Origin: Selaginella moellendorffii
Taxonomy: Eukaryota > Streptophyta > Lycopodiopsida > Selaginellales > Selaginellaceae
DNA: 64,000 nt
Assembly: GCF_000143415.4 (NCBI RefSeq)
Contig: NW_003314379.1
Location: 251,851 to 315,850 of the forward strand
Reading direction: 5' to 3'
Under the pieces are notes generated by a model. The model searched no databases, was not told the DNA's origin, and worked only from the letters and a program-made list of their open reading frames with translations. Of the stretch, positions 60,309-64,000 are shown one piece after another. The translations under genes were made by a program, and so were the position numbers. The first letter of the stretch is position 1. Each line of letters starts with the position of its first letter.

Positions 60309-62254
60309 ATGCAGCAAGAACGATCGAGCGATGTCCGCGACGATCAGTGGGGCTATCCGGTGCGCACTAGCTCCGACCAGTGTATCAGCTATCTCAACAG
60401 CTACTACCAGCAGGTTTGGCGGAATCGAGTCTCTGCCTGGCATCGATTTTCTTCTTGTTTTTGATTGCTCTAGGTGCTGAGCTATGGATGGAATTGCAAG
60501 GTGATCCTCCAGGCTGCTGACAACGACGAGGATTGCGCCTTGGCAAATGCTCTGGCTGCGGGGCTTGCCGATCCCTCTGCTGCTCTGCGATATTCCGAGC
60601 GCTCCAAAAGAAATGCTGTCAGTATAACACTTCCTCTTCCTCTTTTCCTCTCAAGTTTTTTCATTCCAGGACAGAGCCACACAGTATGAGCGTTCGGTGA
60701 TGGAAGCTCTAGACGCAATCGCTGAAGGTTCTTATGACAAGGCCCTTTCGTCCCAATCAAAGGTCAAAACCTTTACTTTTTCTTCTCGTGAATCGCTAAA
60801 GCTCTTTCTTTCACTGTTACAGGTGCTAGAAAATTTCCCCAAGGATTTAGCATCACTCAAACGTGCACAAGCTATGGCTTTCTCGAGGGGAAAGTCTCAC
60901 TTGATGCTCAAATTTGCCTCTCAGGTAAGTTCACGGCCTTTTGTCTAAACGCATGTCTTCGTTCTTTCTAGAATCGCTCTCGATGCGCAGGTCTTGCACG
61001 TAAACAGGGATCGGGCATACATGTATGGAATGCTGGCGTTTTCTCTGGTCGAGAACGATAGAACTGACGAAGCGGAAGTTGCTGCAAGGAGAGCTCTGTC
61101 CATCGAGAAGCACGACGTTTGGGCCCAGCATGCGGTGCGCTCAATGCCGTGAAGGCACGGCTACCATCTGTTTTGCATTCTTGTCGTTAACACACAAACT
61201 TTTGCTGCAGTTGTGCCACGTCTTTCAGGAGCGCCAGCAATACAAGGACGCCATTATGTTCATGGAGAGCAACTCGGAATCTTGGGAGAGATGCGGCTCA
61301 TTCCTGTAATGTTCGCCACCGTTGTGAACTTAGTGCTGTGATTACGAACTTACTCCTGGTTTCTGTTTTTTTCTTTTGCAGGTATAGTCATAACTGGTGG
61401 CATTTAGCGCTTTGTCATCTAGAGGGTGATGATAATGGGAATGCAGCCGGGAACGCGCTACGGATATTTGACACACGTATATGGGGAGACCGCGAAAGAG
61501 CTGAAAAGGATACATTTGCGGTAAGCTCTCTTTACAACTCTGGAAGAAAAATCCAACACAAAGTAAACAATACTGTACAGGTGAGCCTGAACGCGTTGGG
61601 ACTTTTGCTGTCTCTTCAAGTGAAAGGATTTGGAGAGTACGTCGGCGAACGAGTGAGTCACATCGCGAAGCTCTTTGTGGACGAGGTACGTTGGCTGGCG
61701 GTCATCTTCAAACTTATACTTTCTGTGTTTAGTCAACATGGCACAAGGAGTGGCTACTTGATCTCCTGGTCCTTTGGTCACTGGCTCGAAGCTCTTTCAT
61801 TGCAGAGGCCAGACAGTTACTGTCATCTCTGGATAAACGGTGAGAAATTTTTGTCAAAGTGATCGGACTCTGATTCTCACACATTCCCAGAGCACATATG
61901 ATCGGTTCTACAGAGGAGATTCACCAAATGATAGTCTCGGTAATCAATGCTGATTTAGTTTGCGTTTCTGTGATAGTCTCGTTTAAGTTGCGGACGTTGT
62001 TTTCGACGTGTCAGCTTGCTTCAGCACTGTACGAGTATGGCTCCGGCAACGAAAGGGCGGTCTCTTCACTCTTGGGATCACAATTTAGTGCTCGGGAGCT
62101 CAAGGTTTGTCTGTGTATTTATTGTGCTTGAGTTACACATACTTTGTCTTTTCGGTGGCTCTCTCAGGTGATTGGAGCCTCGAATGAGCAGATGAGAGTG
62201 TTTGGGCACCTGTGGGCAACAGCAAGCGGTCTCATATCTGCTGGGATCAGGTAG
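60309..62254 (+). CDS. Tetratricopeptide repeat protein 38-like, twelve exons
   Basis: Exons: 60309-60413, 60474-60617, 60670-60762, 60823-60924, 60991-61134, 61211-61305, 61382-61520, 61581-61685, 61733-61839, 61891-61939, 62015-62104, 62168-62254. All have GT/AG ends and sum to 419 codons. Blocks typical of TTC38 are YGWNCKVILQAADNDEDCAL, AYMYGMLAFSLVE, EAEVAARRALSIEKHDVWAQ, HVFQERQQYKDAIMFME and YSHNWWHLALCHLE. TPR helices usually mediate protein binding; the cellular role of TTC38 is unknown. The length is slightly below the animal protein (about 470). No frameshift or stop, introns 45-76 bp, so it looks fully functional. Confidence 0.9.
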
Positions 62255-64000
62255 TATGGAAAACTTTGTTATGTACAGGCTTGTTGTGTAATAATAGATT
62301 GCTCAACTCGAGCATACACAAACGTGTGAACCTTGGATCCAGCCTCCAGCTTGTTATTACGAAGTTACAGGAAAAAGATCTTAATAAAAGTTTAAACTAA
62401 TTAGTATAACCTTAATAAGCATTGTCAATCAAGGTTGGATGAATTTGACAAGTGAGATGACCAAGTTTTGTGCTGAGAAGCAATTGAAGTATAACCACAA
62501 AGACTAGAAGAGAACAGACAGAACATCCAATCATAAGTTGACTTTTATGTTCATCACAATCCTATATATAGATTTATGTTCATCATAATTCTATATATAG
62601 ACTAGCACTTGCCCAGCATATGCTGCCTAGTTAGCAAAATACTGTTTTGATTATTATAATTTTATTATATTAAAAATTAAATTTAGAATAGTATAAAAAT
62701 AATAAATATTGTATTCCACTTTGAAAGAAGAATTGAGGGAATTATACCCAGCAAATGTTAGATGAACACAAAAATCAATTCTTGTAAACTTGATAATATA
62801 GATACTTAGAACAAAATATATTCCTAGGCATAAGTAAGAATAAATATTCATTAATAAAAATATTAGATACAAATTATTATTTAAAAATATGAATTTATTT
62901 AGAAAAATACCCGACCCAAAAAAAAGTAAACATGAATTTTCTATTATTAATAATATGTTATATGTAATATACATTTTTACATGGGATAAACTTATATTAA
63001 GATTTTATCAAACAAAAGAGAATAATTACTAAGAATAATTATTACTCATTTTTATTAGCAAGACATTACTTAATTATGCAGTTTACTTAGAATATTACTA
63101 CCCAAATCCAGTCAAGAAAATAATTACTAACAAAATATTTTGTAAATATATATGCTATAGAAATTGTAATTCCATATTATTATGTACTAAGAAAACTATA
63201 TTTACAGTCAGGAAAAAGATTTTAAAATATTACTGCTCAATCAAATACTGTATACATTATCTTATTTTTTCTGATAATGAGTTAGATTATTAAAAGACTA
63301 CATATAAAAATATAATATGTACTTTTATTGTTGAATTTTTTTTTTTTTTTTGTATTAACACTTGAAGCTTTGATCATGATCTTACACATTGATAAAACTA
63401 AGTCAACCCATATTTGATATACCATCACTTAGTGTTGGGTTTCATATATTATAGTGATATTAAACATGCCATCTGAGTTTTCATATTATATTTACAAATA
63501 CAGTTAAATTAAATTATAAAAGTTAATTTTGACCTTAAATATTCAAAGATTATAATAATTTATAAAACAGAATAAATTTAGGATTAAAAATAAAGCTGTT
63601 CACTTAAAAATAAATATTTACTCTCTTAGAATAACCTGTTAAACAAAATTCAAATCTCTGGCAATTTTGGATTTTGATTTGGTGATACCATCTATCTAAG
63701 ACATACATAATTTATGTTATAACTTGTCATTGATTGTCAATGGCACTGTGCATTGCCATTTAGATAACCTAAAATCTTTTGATACCACACTTCCATCACC
63801 ATAGCAAGAGACAGGATCTGCCACAATGAGAAGCATCTAAGCTGCTCCTCTGATGCTAGTGGCTGAGAAACTATATGCCAAGCAATTCTTCTGTTAAGTT
63901 TAGAGCATAAGAAAGTGAAAACTTTCAATGGGATTCTCCAGAGCAAAAACACCACAAAGTATCGCAAAAATCAAATCAGGAAGACACCACAAAGTATTGC
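62255..64000. other. AT-rich intergenic region, no gene
   Basis: About 1.7 kb with high AT content. Contains a short tandem duplication (CTATATATAGA-type, about 62560-62600) and a poly-T run at about 63337-63350. A 76-codon minus ORF at 63737-63967 and a 106-codon AT-rich one at 62654-62974 are not convincing. Confidence 0.5.

Noticed and set aside
63737-63967. 76-codon minus ORF near the right edge as a transposon protein
   Set aside because: It has some hydrophobic and Trp-rich character but no motif clear enough to support a call.
1-64000. CRISPR arrays, rRNA, tRNA, bacterial operons
   Set aside because: No spaced short direct repeats, no rRNA blocks and no tRNA cloverleaf were recognised. 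The sequence is eukaryotic nuclear DNA.

Overview
The window is nuclear DNA from a land plant with a compact, intron-rich, transposon-littered genome. The likely source is a lycophyte such as Selaginella moellendorffii. That is an inference from very short introns (about 50-60 bp), plant-only families (germin-like cupins, BAHD acyltransferases, GH19 chitinase, DYW-type PPR relics) and plant LTR retrotransposons, one of which uses an initiator-Met primer site. One 100-base assembly gap lies at 9836-9935.

Layout. 1-5900: AT-rich relics of Ty3/Gypsy elements and one copy of a 1.1 kb LTR-like repeat. 6000-7500: broken PPR and kelch fragments. 7708-9305: a spliced histidine acid phosphatase gene, followed by an F-box/kelch fragment, the gap and a partial unknown gene. 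11371-25110: a Copia fragment split in two by a 13.1 kb transposon (11572-24678) with a 9-10 bp target duplication and inverted ends. It has the signature of a Mutator-like element (MULE). It carries a decayed SWIM-type transposase gene, a gene joining a ParB-like domain to an N4/N6-type DNA methyltransferase domain, and two copies of a small Cys/His protein gene. One of those copies is broken by a second copy of the 1.1 kb repeat.

25150-53000: a tandem array of seven near-identical germin-like protein (GLP) genes. Six lie on the plus strand as three A-B pairs and one lies inverted. The pairs are separated by truncated BAHD acyltransferase pseudogenes, and an intact BAHD gene closes the array. 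The second GLP is split by a young, full-length 10.9 kb Gypsy element (identical ACCCC target duplications, LTRs differing at five bases and one indel) whose 2908-codon gag-pol frame is open. One BAHD pseudogene holds an 875 bp TRIM element with a GAAGT duplication. An intronless CPBP (CAAX-type) membrane protease gene lies head to head with the intact BAHD gene.

53400-62260: a possible 44-residue gene, a FAN1-like nuclease exon relic, a three-exon GH19 chitinase, and a divergent housekeeping pair: the 75 kDa subunit of mitochondrial complex I (minus, five exons, 748 aa) and a TTC38-like TPR protein (plus, twelve exons, 419 aa). The rest is AT-rich and shows no gene.
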